NCBI GenBank assembly: GCA_003254885.1
Contig: QANT01008891.1
Coordinates: 1 to 64,000 of the forward strand
Source of the DNA: Purshia tridentata
Taxonomy: Eukaryota; Streptophyta; Magnoliopsida; Rosales; Rosaceae
Length of the DNA stretch: 64,000 nt
Reading direction: 5' to 3'
Below the pieces are notes generated by a model that was given only the letters and a program-made list of their open reading frames with translations, ran no database searches and was not told where the DNA came from. Positions 48,690-59,818 of the stretch are shown piece by piece. Positions within the stretch are counted from its first letter, which is position 1. Each line of letters starts with the position of its first letter. The position numbers and the translations under genes were made by a program.

Positions 48690-49741
48690 GTACTATATAG
48701 GCCTCACCAAAAAGCCCAAAGCCCAAAGCCCGAAACCCACTCGAAGCCCGCCCGACCCATTGGGCCCGAAGCCCAATTAGGCCTGAAAATTGGGCCGGCT
48801 CAACCCGGCCCGAAAGTCTCTTGGACAAGCTTTGGGCCATCTCCTTGAAACCCAAAGCCCGCCCAAAGCCTCACCCAAAGTTCGAATTAGACCTGAATTT
48901 TAATTTTTATAATAATTTATATAATTATATAACTAAATATATATAACATAGATATTTATATATATAATTATATATAACTATAATTACAAATTTACATATA
49001 TAACATACTTACATATTAGTTGCATAAATCTAAAATTTATATGAATTATGTATTATGTATTATGTAATCAACTAATCAATTATCCAATTGAAAATATAAA
49101 ATTCAATTACTCTTAAATTAGTCAATTAGTCAATTGAACGTTGAAATCTTAATTAGATCAATTGATACCCCAATTACCCAATTGAAAACTCAATTATACC
49201 TAAATTAGTCAATTATCCAATTAAAACCCAAATTTAAAGTTAAATCCTCAATTATACTAAATATAATGTCTTAATTATTCAATTACCCAATTGAAATCCC
49301 TATTACTCCTAAATTAGTCAATTACTCAATTAAAACCCCAATTAGGCATACGTTGTAATTTTGTACGGGATTAATCATTGAAATATAAAATTGTTGTTAG
49401 TTTTCCATTTTGTAGATCAACTCTATGTCCAATGATTTGTAATATGTATGAACTTGTTAAGTTTAGACTAAATTAAATATTTAAATTTTTTTCTTAAATT
49501 GTATTTGATGCTCAAGTAATAAGCACAAAAAATAAGCCAAAAAATCCTAAAAGCCCGTTTGGGCCTAGCCTGACCCGGCCCAAAAGCCCGCAAGGCCTAA
49601 GCCCGATGGGTGGGCCTCGAGCTTGTTCATTTAAGCCCAAGCCGGGCCCGGCCCGGCCTGGAAACCCTATTGAGCTCCTATAATCTAAACCCGAGCTCTA
49701 AAAATGCCCGGCCTGACCCATTGCCGACCCCTAGTACTATA
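48690..49741. mobile_element. non-autonomous hAT-type element, 8-bp target-site duplication
   Basis: The 1036-bp element (48698-49733) is bracketed by identical GTACTATA copies (48690-48697 and 49734-49741), the 8-bp signature of hAT. Ends are TAGGCCTCACC at the left and, reverse-complemented, TAGGGGTCGGC at the right. Both ends are GC-rich with repeated AAGCCC and GGCCCG motifs; the centre (about 48900-49560) is extremely AT-rich with many copies of AATTAGTCAATTA and CCCAATTGAAA. No transposase frame exists. Confidence 0.85.
49060..49345. repeat. imperfect CAATTA-type reiterations inside the hAT element
   Basis: The phrase (A)AATTAGTCAATTA(C/T)CCAATTGAAA with TCAATTA(C/T)(T/A)CCTAAATTAG linkers recurs about five times with indels and point changes. 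Confidence 0.6.
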
Positions 49742-50325
49742 TAATAGTTTGAGCACCAACTTTCAAGAACATCTTTCTTAAGAATCGGTTGTTTCCCCAA
49801 TCAACCAATTAAATAATTTTTTTAATTTACAAACTCAACTGTACAATCACAATTTGTGACATGCTTTCTTACTCTAGTTTAGTAATTAATGCCATTACAT
49901 ATTTAATCCAATTTTATTTAAGAATATTAAATATACTTGTGAACCTCATTACCATTTTATATTAGTAAGAAATTATATATATATATATATTTTAGTAAAT
50001 ACTAAATAGAGACATTGTTTTGCAAGCATTTGAACGTTTAACACTTAATTTTGAAATTAAGTTGCAATTGTCACACAATTACATTTTTGCGATTTTCATA
50101 AAATTTATAATTTGGTAAAAAAATAAAAAATACTGGCCGACTATTAAAACAATTTAAACTATAATTTTTATTTTGTCATTTTAAATTATAATTTTGGTAC
50201 CAAATGATTTGGTGCCAATGTGTCAAGGAAACTAATTTAGCAAAAATCTACTTCGCACCAAAATGGGTTGTAAAAATGGCTCCTGTAGCCTCTCGAAACA
50301 AAGCCTCTCGCATCGCACCTAAACA

Positions 50326-53116
50326 ATGTTACTGAGAAACCGCCTCCTGACCCTACAAATCACTACCTTCCTATCACCATCTTCTTCTCCACCTCTACAA
50401 ACCCAACCTTTCACCCTCTCTTTCCGAACCCTACTCTCAAACCCAAGCCGTCGAAACCCAACCCGCCATGTCTCCGCCTCAAAAACCACAGCTAACCCAC
50501 CCATCTTGGAGAACGACTGGACCGTCCTGTTCGTGCCTCCCGGAGTGGACCAGACTCTCAAACCCAAGCCGTCGAAACCCGACCCGCCATGTCTCCGCCT
50601 CAAAAACCACAGCTAACCCACCCATCTTGGAGAACGACCGGACCGTCCTGTTCGTGCCTCCCGGAGTGGACCAGGACGAGGTAACCCAGGACATGGTCCT
50701 ACCAGGGTCGAACATCGTGATCGGACCCTACGCGGGTGACGCCAAGATTAAGGAGGTGGAGTTCGTGAAGAGCAGTGGTAGAGCTAAAGACTGCCCCAAA
50801 GATGACCGACCCGAATTTGCTATTCTGGGTCGGTCCAATGTCGGCAAGTCCTCGCTTATCAATGCTTTGGTTCGCAAAAAGGATGTTGCACTTACGTCCA
50901 AGAAACCAGGTTCGAAAGAAATTTTTTTTTATTTCTCATGTTTAAGTTTTTTTGCAATTTAATGTGTTTTGGCTTCTGGGTGTTGCTTATTTTTTTGTAA
51001 ATATGTGCAGGGAAGACGAAGCTTATCAATCATTTCTTGGTCAACAAAAGTTGGTACTTTGTGGATTTGCCTGGTTATGGGTAAGGCCTCGCTCGGTCCT
51101 TCTTTGCTAGTATAGAACGGAAATTTTAGCTTTTGAACTATTTTACTTGGTTATGTAATTATATGAAGTCCACAGTTTCATTTGTGACTGTTTGGAACTA
51201 GTTGTCTGTAGGGAATTTATCAATTTGAGTAAAGAAAAACTTTTTCAACTCAGTTGGATTCGAGTTCTTCCCGACTGGGAATCTTGCTTCTTTTGGGCAG
51301 TACTGCTCTACAATGCAAGCCAATTCTTTGTGTCAGTGAAATTAATCAAAAGTATTAGTATGCGAGGATGCACTGAGCACCTAAAACTAATTTTACCCTT
51401 GTACCGCTATCTAGCATCTTATATGACATACATTTCAAGCCAACAGCTTTCTAAAGAATCTCTGTAGGATCCAAATTAGTTCGCCTCGAGGTTTTAATGA
51501 CTTGAGTTTAGAACAAATGTTGAATATCTATTTCGTTTTTAGCTGAATTTAGTATTAGTGTGCAGATAATTTTCCTTGAAATCTGTTTTTTGCTTTGTGC
51601 TTTCTTTTGAGTGATTTGATTCATCAATAGGGGACCTTCCCTTATAATACCTTTGAGCACCTGTTTCTGCTACTAAAATTCAAAGTAACATGCAGCATGG
51701 CATTTTTCTTAAGTTACAAGTTCTAAGTTTTAGTTTGTTTGCTAGTTGACAGCAAGGAATAAACATTGGCAAGATGGATGATTAATATGCACACTTGTGA
51801 TCATTTATTCTAGAGCATGGAGATTTTGGCTAACCAAAGAGGCACCTAATATTTGTAGTGTTAGTCTTTATGTTCAGGTTATTTGTGTTTTGTGCTAGAT
51901 TGTTCACCTGGTTATGAGTTTGATACTTTAAGTTTTCCAAACAAGTGTTTTTTGCTTTGGAACACTTGGTTGGTTCTGTTCACTATTGTTTCTTATTTTC
52001 AACTTGTATAATGTTCTCAAGATTTTCTGTCTAGATATTCCCAACTCTAAAGAGTCAGTCCTGGTTGTAAGAAAATTGAGTGACAGCAAAGCATGCCTCG
52101 TCCTTTAATAAATTGCTCACAAGCCAATCTTCAACTATTCCATTAGAATGTGAATGCATTACCATTTCCTTGGGAAGGAATAGAGGCTATGGCAATTTGG
52201 CTGTAGCCTGTGCTTATCCTTATCCACTCTAATAACATTAGGCATAATTCATATTGTTAATGACTGAGACCTTATATTGTGCTGTAGAGACCATCATAGA
52301 ATGATCAATCAAGAGCATGGTGAAATAGCCATAGCCATATTCTGGTTGCCATTCTTTTGGAGTTTCTGTACGAGCTGCAGTGTTGGTATCAGTTGTAAAC
52401 ATGAAGATTATGTTGCTTATAAGATTGCTAACCATTGATACCAGAGTTATTTTATCCCAGTTTTGTTATGTGTTCGAACTCATATGTAAAACTTTTCAAG
52501 CAAAACAATGGGGAATAAATCCTGTTATTTCAATGTTGGTTATTGTTTCATAAAGGGTATACTATATTTGAATAAATTGCCTTCAGCTTTCTTCTTTTGA
52601 TGTCTAGTGGTTCGCTTTGTTTGCAGGTTTGCTAAAGCTCCAGAAGCTGCTCGAATGGATTGGTCCTCATTCACCAAAGGTTTCTTTTTGAACAGAGAAA
52701 CTCTTGTTGCTGTCCTACTTCTCATTGATGCTAGCGTTCCACCTCAGAAGATTGACCTAGACTGTGCTAATTGGCTAGGACGTAATAATGTACAATGCTT
52801 GCTCTCTGATATGCAATACCTTTATGTTAACCTCTTCATATTATTACTTCTGTTGCAAGGCTAAATCTACTCCATCCTCATGACTTTTGCTCTTTTCTGC
52901 ATTTAGATACCAATTACTTTTGTCTTCACGAAGTGCGACAAAATGAAGGGGGGAAAAGGTAAAAGGCCTGATGAGAACATCAGGGATTTTCAGCAGTTTA
53001 TCAGACAAAACTACCGGGAACATCCCCCATGGATCATGACTAGCAGTTTAACTGGTTTGGGCAGGGATGAACTTCTGCTTCACATGTCACAGCTTAGAAA
53101 CTACTGGGATCAATAG
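50326..53116 (+). CDS. EMB2001: EngB-family (TrmE-Era-EngA-EngB-Septin-like) GTPase, first exon frameshifted by a tandem duplication
   Basis: Four exons: 50326-50909, 51011-51080, 52627-52789 and 52907-53116; all borders are GT-AG. The G1 loop is [10 protein letters not shown]3 is DLPGYG, G4 is TKCD, and the C-terminus ends [11 protein letters not shown], as in Arabidopsis At2g22870 (EMB2001). EngB proteins are ribosome-assembly GTPases; the Ser/Pro/Arg-rich start [15 protein letters not shown] looks like an organelle transit peptide. Exon 1 holds an exact 121-bp head-to-tail duplication (50433-50674). Because 121 is not a multiple of 3, the frame from the ATG at 50326 stops at about 50616. 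Exon 1 with one copy fewer (463 nt) would be in phase with exon 2. An ATG at 50468 reaches the GTPase frame (294 aa) but lacks the transit peptide. So this is either a damaged allele, an alternative start, or an assembly error. Confidence 0.9.
50433..50674. repeat. 121-bp tandem duplication in EngB exon 1
   Basis: Copy 1 is 50433-50553 and copy 2 is 50554-50674; both begin ACTCTCAAACCCAAGCCG and end CCCGGAGTGGACCAG. They differ at two positions only (A/G in AAACCC(A/G)ACCC and T/C in GAACGAC(T/C)GG). The second changes a Trp codon to Arg. Confidence 0.97.
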
Positions 53117-54250
53117 CTGCATAACCATAATACTGGCTGATTCCTCAACCTAAAGAGGCGGAACAGGACAAGGGGCTTCAACTCGGTTGTCAATAGTTTT
53201 ACTGTTTTCTTTTTTGCTTACAGTTGTTTTACTGGTTGGTATCAATTTTCTTCAAGAAGGCCCGTCTAAATGTGATTCGGATTTGTAATTTGGCTGCGGA
53301 GGGATGTATTATTCTGTGTATATAGAGATGAATCTTTTGTAGATTATGCAGAAATAGTTATTCAATGTGCCAATCTTTCAGTCTTCTTTTACCCTTGCTT
53401 CCCACCACCTTGTTGGTCAAGTTGCTGATTATTTTGAGAATTGCTCTTCCCCAAATAAAAAATAAAGACGAAGTTCCATTATTGAAGTGACATCTACATC
53501 TAAACCGGTTGGGGCAGATTTTGGTAGAAAAAATCGTCAGCTATGAAATAAATAATAATAATATATCACCAAGCATTTTGTGGCAACACATAAACAGGTT
53601 GTCTCCAATAATTTTCTCAAGGGCGACAAATTTGTGCCGAAATCTGACGACCACTCCATGCCCTACACTCGTTTTCAGCCGCCTGTCTTTGAGGAATTAA
53701 TTAAAGACATTACAGAATGTTAGTTGGAGACTTGGAGTTATTAGGCTATTACTCTTGTTTTTAGTGACGAAAAACGTGATGAGGATCATCACCTAAGTGG
53801 GTTGGGGGTGAAGCTCTGCGTTGACATCTAAAGTAATTGACCATAGAAACTTAAAGGAGAGCTTATCCCTGGCATCACTGAGAGTAGTTCGTCAAAACTA
53901 CAATATTGGCTTTTGCAAAACTAGCAGTCAATTCTGTGTTGAGACTTGAGAGTAGTATCTTACATTGATAAAGTAAAATTTTGCACAACACAAATACATA
54001 ATACCTTTCTCCATTTACAAATGGGTTTTGGGTTAAATGCTTAAATTTTCATTTTGAGTGCTGACATTCTACTCGAATCCCTCCCTTGTGATTGCATTGT
54101 GTACCCATTTTAATTTCGTTGATTCATAATTATTCTGCACTTACATACAGCCCCGTACATTTTCACTTTCTTACTGCTACAAAATAAAGCAAAACAAAAA
54201 AAAGAAAAAAAAAACCACAATTTAAAGAAAATGGGTTCACATATATATAG
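53117..54250. other. space between convergent EngB and VQ genes
   Basis: 3' UTRs of both genes are expected here. The ORF at 53509-53700 has no motif. The sequence is otherwise ordinary. Confidence 0.5.
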
Positions 54251-54829
54251 CTAGAGAACTGTGCTCTGTTCCAGACTGGACAGAGTTCCTGGGCTCAGCA
54301 GAGGAAAAGAGTACCAATGGTGGTTCGAAGATGGTGACAGATTCAGTCTCAGATAACTGGAGTCCACCATGGTATTATGATCAGTAGGCATGACCTTATT
54401 GTGCGGTGTTGTAGTCTTGAGCTCCAATGTCTCAGACAAGTCCTTGTACATCGCCGAAAGCGATGTACTTTTTGCTGCGGAAGGCAAAGACAGAGAGCCA
54501 CGGTTGATATCAAGTGGGGGAGGTGCAGTGCTTTGCAGGGTGGTGGTGTTACTCGACAACGATGAGTCAAGGAACTCAGGTGCGCTGGTGAGGCTCTGAA
54601 CAAGGTCCCGGAAGTTGATGGGGTCCACTTTGTAGATTCGCGGCGGGGTCGGTGGCAGTGGCGCCACTGAAGGCTTCCTCCATGGCTTTTGCGACGGCGA
54701 TGAAGACTTGCGAACAGAGTGGAGAGATGGGGGGTGATAATTAGGATTTGCTTGCTTTGATGACCCACTTGGACCCTTTGTTGCTTGCATGAATGACGAT
54801 GATGATGATGAAGAAGAGTAAGCTTCCAT
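54251..54829 (-). CDS. VQ-motif protein
   Basis: An intronless gene for 192 aa. The VQ core is FRDLVQSLT (Phe73, Val77, Gln78, Leu80, Thr81), matching the FxxxVQxLT(G) consensus with Ser at the Gly position; IYKVDPINF precedes it. The N-terminus is Ser-rich (MEAYSSSSSSSSFMQ), then a basic Pro-rich stretch (PWRKPSVAPLPPTPPR). VQ proteins are nuclear cofactors, mostly of WRKY factors, and MAP kinase substrates; several Ser/Thr-Pro sites are present here. Lack of introns is usual. By position next to the EngB gene it should match the VQ gene At2g22880, though it is longer than I recall for that protein. A TATA box lies about 155 bp upstream. Overlapping frames (54349-54768) are shadows. Confidence 0.92.
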   Translation of the reverse strand: MEAYSSSSSSSSFMQATKGPSGSSKQANPNYHPPSLHSVRKSSSPSQKPWRKPSVAPLPPTPPRIYKVDPINFRDLVQSLTSAPEFLDSSLSSNTTTLQSTAPPPLDINRGSLSLPSAAKSTSLSAMYKDLSETLELKTTTPHNKVMPTDHNTMVDSSYLRLNLSPSSNHHWYSFPLLSPGTLSSLEQSTVL

Positions 54830-54983
54830 GGTGGTTCAAAATTTTAAAGTTGATCGATCTGTGTTGGGCTGAAATGTGTGGGATTTGCTGTTACTAAAAA
54901 TGTGAGAGAGTGAAAAAAAGATGGAAGCTTTAGTTTGTGTCACTAAAAATGGGTGAAGTGAGAAAAGATGGAAGCTTTACTTT

Positions 54984-55057
54984 GTTTATATAGATTGTAT
55001 AAATGGGGTATTAAAGTAAAGAAAGGCAACGACCTGGAAGTGAAGCCGTTTGAGAAC

Positions 55058-55097
<40 letters not shown>
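54984..55097 (-). promoter_or_regulatory. TATA box and upstream (CT)n tract of the VQ gene
   Basis: Minus-strand CTATATAAAC (54984-54993) is followed upstream by a pure (GA/CT)n microsatellite (55061-55097). This repeats the arrangement at the PP2-A10-like gene: a CT tract a short way upstream of the TATA box. Confidence 0.5.
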
Positions 55098-55100
<3 letters not shown>

Positions 55101-55321
55101 TTTCAATGCTGTGTTTTGTCTTCAGCCGTCGGCGGGATGTGATTGCATACGATTGTATCTGAAATGTGGTCAATTCTTTGAATTTGACCATTATTATATA
55201 TATATAAATATATATTATTCTATGATGAAATTTACTGTTGATGATGTTATATACAGTAACAGCTAGCCTAACAAAATAAAGCAATAAAATATATTGTTCA
55301 CTTGGGGGTTTTTTAATGAAT

Positions 55322-55739
55322 AATATTTGAGTCATTTCTTGGAGTACTTTAAGGTCACTCTATTTCTCTAAATTACAATTTTGATAATACTGATACATAA
55401 TTAGAACTGTTCATATTTTAGATTACTTATTATAGATTAATTATATAAAAAATTAACTCAATCGGAAATAATTTGGTTATATAATTGATGTTAATTAGAT
55501 AGAAAAAATAAATAATTTTCGATTAAAGAGTGATTTTTGATCAAACCGTTGATTTTTTCTATTTAATTGACAACAATTATATAACCAAACGATTTCTGAT
55601 TGAGTTGATTTTTTGTATAGATAATCTATAATAAGTGATCTAAAATGTGAACGGTTCCGATTATGCGTTAACATTGCCGAAATTATAATTTTAGAAAATG
55701 GGGTAACCTTGAAGTACCCTAAAGGGTGACCCAAATATT
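55322..55739. mobile_element. large fold-back MITE upstream of the VQ gene
   Basis: The 418 bp are almost entirely one inverted repeat with its centre near 55530. Left-arm blocks such as AATATTTGAGTCA, GTACTTTAAGG, TTACTTATTATAGATTA, AACTCAATCGGAAAT and TTGGTTATATAATTGATGTTAA reappear reverse-complemented, in order, on the right arm with few changes. A transcript would form a hairpin of about 200 bp. No clear target duplication was identified. Confidence 0.8.
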
Positions 55740-57683
55740 GTTTTTTTTTAATTTAGCAATAGAAGTTACAGAAGGTACTGTTATAAATATTTATGATATG
55801 ATCAATGTAGTTGCTGAAGGTGGACCAGCCGCCCTTTTACTGTGCTAATTGATACACGTGCAGCTCTTTAGTTTGTTTCTATGTTTGACCAAAGCTACAC
55901 AATAATATATGAACACTTACATATATTTGTATATTTATATAGATCTCCATGATTATGATAGTAGATCGATAACTCATTTTTCTTATATACTGCATTTTGA
56001 TTATGATTTTTTGTGTGTATGAATGAGATAAAAGTATTGGCATACTGATTCATTCATCTAAAAATATGCATAAATTCATACATAAATATCTAGTGGTTCT
56101 TTATAAATATATATATATCAAAAGAAGAATATAGCATCAAAGCATGTTACTTATGCATTGTTGCAGAACAGCAATGTAATGCAGAAATAATTCAGGAGCA
56201 ATATATATTGGATCTTCTTTAGCTAGCTTTTTGGTACATCTTTCAACAACATTTTTGTTGCCACTTTAATTATTCTTCTTATTGGATCTCTTCTTCATCT
56301 TCTAGCCTATTATTCCAACTTAATGGTTCATAAACAATAGTCCTTAAAATTAAGAATGCCCAAAAAAGGAATTTTTGTAGCAATTCAATATGCTTGGCCT
56401 AAATTAATGCACAAATACAAGTTTTATGCCTTCCTAGCTTTTTGGGTTCCATGCATCTGAAAATATTCTTAAACCCAATAGTTACACAAAATGCTTACCA
56501 GTCTATATATTAATACATCAAACGGAATGCGTATATAATTATTACACAGAAAATACAGAGCTAATAATCTAGCATGCTGCTGCAGAGTTTCTTAAAGTTT
56601 TATACAATTTAGTTTGAAAATATAAATGGATTCACACAAACCCACATATTGTTTTTTGAATAAATTGAATTTAAAGATGGAGATCCAAATCACCCATAAT
56701 TTATTCAGTAATTGCTGTTATTGCAAGTTTAAAACTCTCAAAGTCTAGCTCCTACTGATATACACGGGTGAAGTTGTTATTTGTATGTTCAGGCATGCAT
56801 GCATGTCAAATATGTGACCAAAGTCATGGACAAAACTACAGAGAAAACATGGTCAAATATTGTGCAATGATGCATGGCATTCATTAGAGCCTGAGACTTT
56901 ATGCAATATGTGAATTGCTGATCATCATCTTGAATCAAGCACCAGATACTTTTTCACTGCCATTAATACATCAATAATTGCTATTTGACATATTGCAGTT
57001 CTTTTAATTATTGTCAATTATTTTGAGGTCATCCAATAATTAGGAAGTCCTGAATAAAAATAATAATGATAATGTAACAAATTAAGCCTTGCATTGTTTA
57101 ATAGTCACGTAGCATAAATATTGTCTCTAATTAATTATTTTTAATATATTGTAATCACTTATCTAATACGAGACAATTTTCACGACTTCTTAAAAAAACT
57201 GTGATAGCAGCCAGTGAATATAAACCAGCAGTAGCTTCAAAAAATGTCATGAGCCGACCCCTTCCCTCTCAGGCAACATGTAGAGGAAGCTTCCAACTCA
57301 TTATTTTAGACATGAAATTATAGGTCTCCTAGCAAGTTGCAACCACCCAAATCTTGTAACAATCACATAAAATATGTTTTTTTTAGTATAACTTTATTCT
57401 TTGTTATCACAATACTCGTGCTCTCATTACTTTCTCCTACATATGAAGGAAACATTACATATTCAAATATGTATAATTCAATTAATAAGGAAATGAAGCT
57501 GACTAAGTCAATTTTGTGCACCGTTTTTATTTATATGAATTAATGAAATGTCCTGCGAATCAATATTATATATATTTAAGGGAACATGTGATTCACGTAA
57601 GCTTTGCTTCAAATCGATTCCCGTGAAACAATCAAAGCCCCGTAGACTAAATATTGGCTCTGCATCTCATGTTCTTCTAATGG

Positions 57684-58096
57684 AAACCAGATAATAAGTT
57701 ATTCTTCACCAAACTCATGGGCTTCACTTTTATTCATTTCTTTTCAGTCACAATTAATTGTGATCCAACTAAACCCCCTTTGGGTATAGTGAAATTACAA
57801 ATAAAATTCATTTGAATTTTGAACATAACGTACACCGAGTTATTTGTGATAGCTATAGCCAACTAGGGTTTTTTTTTTTTTTTTTTTTTTTTTTAAACCA
57901 GATAATAAGTTATTCTTCACCAAACTCATGTGCTTCACTTTTATTCATTTCTTTTCGGTCACAATTAATTGTGATCCAACTAAGCCCCCTTTGGGTATAG
58001 TGAAATTACAAATAAAATTCATTTGAATTTTGAATATAACGTGCACCGAGTTATTTGTGATAGCTATAGCCAACTAGGTTTTTTTTTTTTTTTTTT
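57684..58096. repeat. two-copy 211-bp tandem duplication, each unit ending in poly(T)
   Basis: Copy 1 starts at 57684 and copy 2 at 57895, both with AAACCAGATAATAAGTTATT, and both finish AGCTATAGCCAACTAGG followed by a T run. Six or fewer substitutions separate the copies outside the T runs (for example ATGGGCTTC/ATGTGCTTC and AACATAACGTAC/AATATAACGTGC). Confidence 0.92.
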
Positions 58097-59698
58097 CCTC
58101 TGATTGAAAAAAAGAGGGAAGGAGAAAGAGGGAGACATGAGAGAGAGGGTGGCAGGTTGGACCACCGGCGACAATGGGGAGTGAGGAGAGAGAGAGACAG
58201 AAAGAGACAGAAAGAAAGAGGATGGTGTCAATCTCACTCACCTTCATTTGCCAGTAAATTACAATGTATATCTACGTAGACGCTACGTTAGATATTTAAC
58301 GGACTCATGGACGGAATTGACATACACATAATTAATTTTGAACTTTTCATTTTATATCCCCAAATAATAATAATAAACAATACTCATTTCATTACCATAG
58401 TAAATAAATGCTCCTAATTGTGTGAGATTACTCTTTCACGAGTAACTACTGATAGTTTGATGGCATGGACAAGAAAATAAATTATTATCCAATATATGAA
58501 AATATTCTATATATTTTGAGCATGTACTCGTGCAGCTGTCCAACGGTGAATACATATACATGAATGCTCGCCAATTACTGTTTTCCTTTGAATACGAAAC
58601 TATCAACATCGATCAATCAACGAATGTTTACTGGAAAGTGGAAACTATTGTCTATTAGCTGTAGTTAAATTCAACCAAAGTTCGGCTTCAACCCCAAAAG
58701 TCAAGAAAAGTGAAAAATAAACAGCCAAACTATGCTTCAGTGCCCAAGTACATTTTCCTTCTCAAACTTTAAGCTTTCCTTATATTAATAAAATTAAATA
58801 AATAAATTATCATAATATTCTAGACTCAAACTCATTGACTCATCAATATGAGGTTGGGTTTGCCATATATAGTGGGCTCAAAACATGAGAATGTAGCATA
58901 TTGTAGTTCACAAAAGTGGGGCTGATTCGTCCATATTAATCAAAATGGGCCTACAAAAAGCATTGCACTGAAATATGAATCCAGATTGTGTAGTTTGCAC
59001 AATTTTATATAGGCAAACTGCAATCAAATAACAAGATGTTGCTAGATTTCGATATGACTCTAAATTAATACACGTATTATAATATGTGTGGAAGATAAAG
59101 TTTATACTTTTAAAATATAGTATTAATTAATATATATGTGTTATAATATAAATAGATTAGTAATACTACATGAGATATTATGATCACACTAAATAATTAC
59201 TCGTATGTGTGCCTAACTTTGTGTAGATTCAAGTGTGTGTGGTTTCCCCATGAGGTGGCTCTGTGGCAGCATATGTTACCATCTTCCAGTTCCAGAAAAT
59301 GAGCCAAAACAAAAGAAAGGGAATTCCTTTTTACCAGCGTACTCCAAATTTCATGCAAAAGCATAAAAGTGTATGACATCCCATATGCAGCCCTTTCCCT
59401 TTGTAAAAATTTAATTATGCTAAAGGATTTTGGAGATCTTTACTTATTCTTATTAATCATATGGTCATAGAATGCCCACATAATTGTGCCTCATTTGATG
59501 GGCCTACTGGATTTCATGCATGGTTGCATACGTATAATACACAAACACAGAAATAAGAAAGAAAACTGGTTCCATGAAAAATAGGGGGTTCTATATATAT
59601 ACACACCCAATGATTTGCCTGGACCTCCATTTGAGATTGGGCAAGCTGCCAACTTCCTTTCTTTTGCCTTGAAACCTTTTAAATCTTAGGTTTATCTC

Positions 59699-59818
59699 CA
59701 CATTTACTCCCTAAAATTATAGTTTTAATTCACGGGAGAAATTTAGAGAAGTAAATTGAGACAATACACTTTAAAGGGATAAAGTAAGACAAAACTATAG
59801 TTTTAAGGGATAAATGTG
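59699..59818. mobile_element. small inverted-repeat element (possible MITE)
   Basis: CACATTTACTCCCTAAAATT at the left end faces CACATTTATCCCTTAAAACT (reverse complement of the right end); both continue into ATAGTTTT. The 120-bp unit has about 28-bp arms. Target duplications were not resolved, so transposon origin is an inference. Confidence 0.5.

Larger units (their letters stand above)
48049..50325. other. divergent promoter region of the BSD and EngB genes
   Basis: About 2.3 kb between two diverging genes, of which over half is transposon: a fold-back element (48284-48637) and a hAT-type element (48698-49733). The remaining 590 bp next to EngB is AT-rich with no TATA box I could fix. Confidence 0.6.

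Noticed and set aside
54943-55335. Minus-strand 130-codon ORF upstream of the VQ gene
   Set aside because: It crosses the CT tract and a TATA box and has low-complexity content; not a protein.
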